DNA from: JALZUU01 sp964441245
GTDB lineage: Bacteria > Bacteroidota > Bacteroidia > Chitinophagales > Saprospiraceae
Direction of reading: 5' to 3'
Assembly: GCA_964441245.1 (NCBI GenBank)
Contig: CAYTVR010000378.1
Span: 1 to 6,275, forward strand
Length of the DNA: 6,275 nucleotides
Shown in pieces: positions 5,463-6,275 of the stretch. Each line of letters starts with the position of its first letter. The first letter of the stretch is position 1. Below the pieces are notes generated by a model. That model ran no database searches. It was given only the letters and a program-made list of their open reading frames with translations, and was not told the DNA's origin. The position numbers and the translations under genes were made by a program.

Positions 5463-6275
5463 TGACATACTCTATTCTTTTCCTGTCCAGCTATTGGCTC
5501 TTCACTTGCGTAATAACTTATTACTCATAGGTACTTGGATTTTCTTAGGTTTGTTGATGACAGGCCAAGTGGCTAAGCTTTTTGGTATTAAATATCTTTT
5601 CTTAGCGCCTGAATATTTAGGCGAGGTCAATTTTTGGAGTTTCTTTTTTGTTGGCTTGGCGTTTGGAGCGTTTACGATGACTTGGAATTTGACCACCTAT
5701 TTATTGGATGCTCACCTCTTTCCTTTTTTGGCTTCTTTGGGTCGACCTTTCACTAAGTTTTGTTTGAACAATGCATTGGTTCCCTTGATATTTTTGGGCT
5801 TCTATTTTTACAATACTATTTATTTTCAAGGCTACTTTGAATATTGGGCTGGGTCGGTGATTTTGAAAAATTGTTTGGGCTTTATTTTAGGGATGGTGAT
5901 TCTATTTGTCATTGCGGCCATTTACTTTACCTATACTAATAAGGATATTCTCAGTTTCCTAAAAATACGTCAAAAAATTCCACCTAATCTAGCAAAAGAT
6001 ATCAAACCTGGTCGACGATTTACAACGCTTGATGATATACAAGCAGGGAAGGTGCGTTGGCGGGTAGATACCTATTTGACGGAGCAATTACGACCTCGCC
6101 TAGTGCGAAGTGTAGCGCATTATGATTCAAGCGTTTTATTAAGTGTCTTTCGACAAAATCATGGCAATGCCTTAATTGTTCAACTCATGAGTTTGCTGCT
6201 ATTGGTCGTGTTAGGTTTATTGATTGATAATAAGAATTTTCGGATTCCTGCGGGTGCAAGTATTTTTATATTGGC
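5446..6275 (+). CDS. Multi-pass inner-membrane protein, N-terminal part (possibly Bacteroidota patatin-like phospholipase family); 3' end missing
   Basis: From ATG 5446 the frame stays open to the right edge (276 full codons plus two bases), starting MKKWINDILYSFPVQLLALH. It overlaps the end of the HlyC/CorC gene by 17 bases, suggesting translational coupling in one operon. Hydrophobic segments fall at about residues 24-42, 64-86, 106-126, 142-162 and 243-260, with another starting near 268. Between segments four and five is a basic soluble stretch of about 80 residues (KIRQKIPPNLAKDIKPGRRF and onward). The pattern, including NFWSFFFVGLAFGAFTMTWN, RPFTKFCLNNALVPL and FRIPAGAS, resembles from memory the membrane-embedded front part of long Bacteroidota proteins annotated as patatin-like phospholipases; the catalytic GxSxG and DG motifs would lie beyond the window, so this cannot be confirmed here. 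It has no stop codon in the window and encodes a clearly real membrane protein. Confidence 0.75.
   Translation, partial: MKKWINDILYSFPVQLLALHLRNNLLLIGTWIFLGLLMTGQVAKLFGIKYLFLAPEYLGEVNFWSFFFVGLAFGAFTMTWNLTTYLLDAHLFPFLASLGRPFTKFCLNNALVPLIFLGFYFYNTIYFQGYFEYWAGSVILKNCLGFILGMVILFVIAAIYFTYTNKDILSFLKIRQKIPPNLAKDIKPGRRFTTLDDIQAGKVRWRVDTYLTEQLRPRLVRSVAHYDSSVLLSVFRQNHGNALIVQLMSLLLLVVLGLLIDNKNFRIPAGASIFIL

Noticed and set aside
6145..6154. GTC-TTTC-GAC, resembling the core of the 15-bp motif
   Set aside because: It is within a coding region (SVFRQN), differs in the arms and lacks the flanking bases, so it is probably chance.

Overview
This window looks like chromosome from a member of the Bacteroidota, most likely the Saprospiria/Chitinophagia side of the phylum (inference). 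The evidence is a secreted protein ending in a gliding-motility/type IX secretion C-terminal domain, tandem SprB repeats, an LptC-type lipoprotein followed by an HlyC/CorC-family membrane protein, weak or absent Shine-Dalgarno sequences, and two TANNTTTG-style or TTG-start signals. All genes read on the + strand.

Layout: (1) From the left edge to 2662 lies the 3' part of a large, multidomain, cell-surface or secreted protein: the end of one beta-domain, a Cys-rich beta-domain, a PKD domain, five SprB repeats, a PKD/Ig-like domain and a type B T9SS sorting domain. (2) 2663-2819 is a short spacer with a tandem 13-bp repeat and a 15-bp motif. (3) 2820-3395 encodes an LptC-like lipoprotein of lipopolysaccharide export. 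(4) 3413-4126 encodes a 237-residue, AT-rich protein that I do not recognise. (5) 4127-4199 is a short spacer holding an inverted copy of the 15-bp motif. (6) 4200-5462 encodes an HlyC/CorC (CNNM-CBS-CorC_HlyC) membrane protein, apparently starting with TTG. (7) From 5446 to the right edge is the N-terminal part of a multi-pass membrane protein whose start overlaps the previous gene by 17 bases.

How the genes fit together: lptC followed closely by an HlyC/CorC gene is, from memory, a recurrent arrangement in Bacteroidota, and with the membrane protein it forms a plausible cell-envelope group. The AT-rich orphan gene sits between the two and looks like a later insertion. The T9SS cargo gene upstream is probably a separate unit. 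I see no RNA gene, CRISPR array, insertion sequence or recognisable defence system. The clearest candidates for something undescribed are the orphan gene and the 15-bp inverted motif found in both spacers, one on each side of the lptC/orphan pair.
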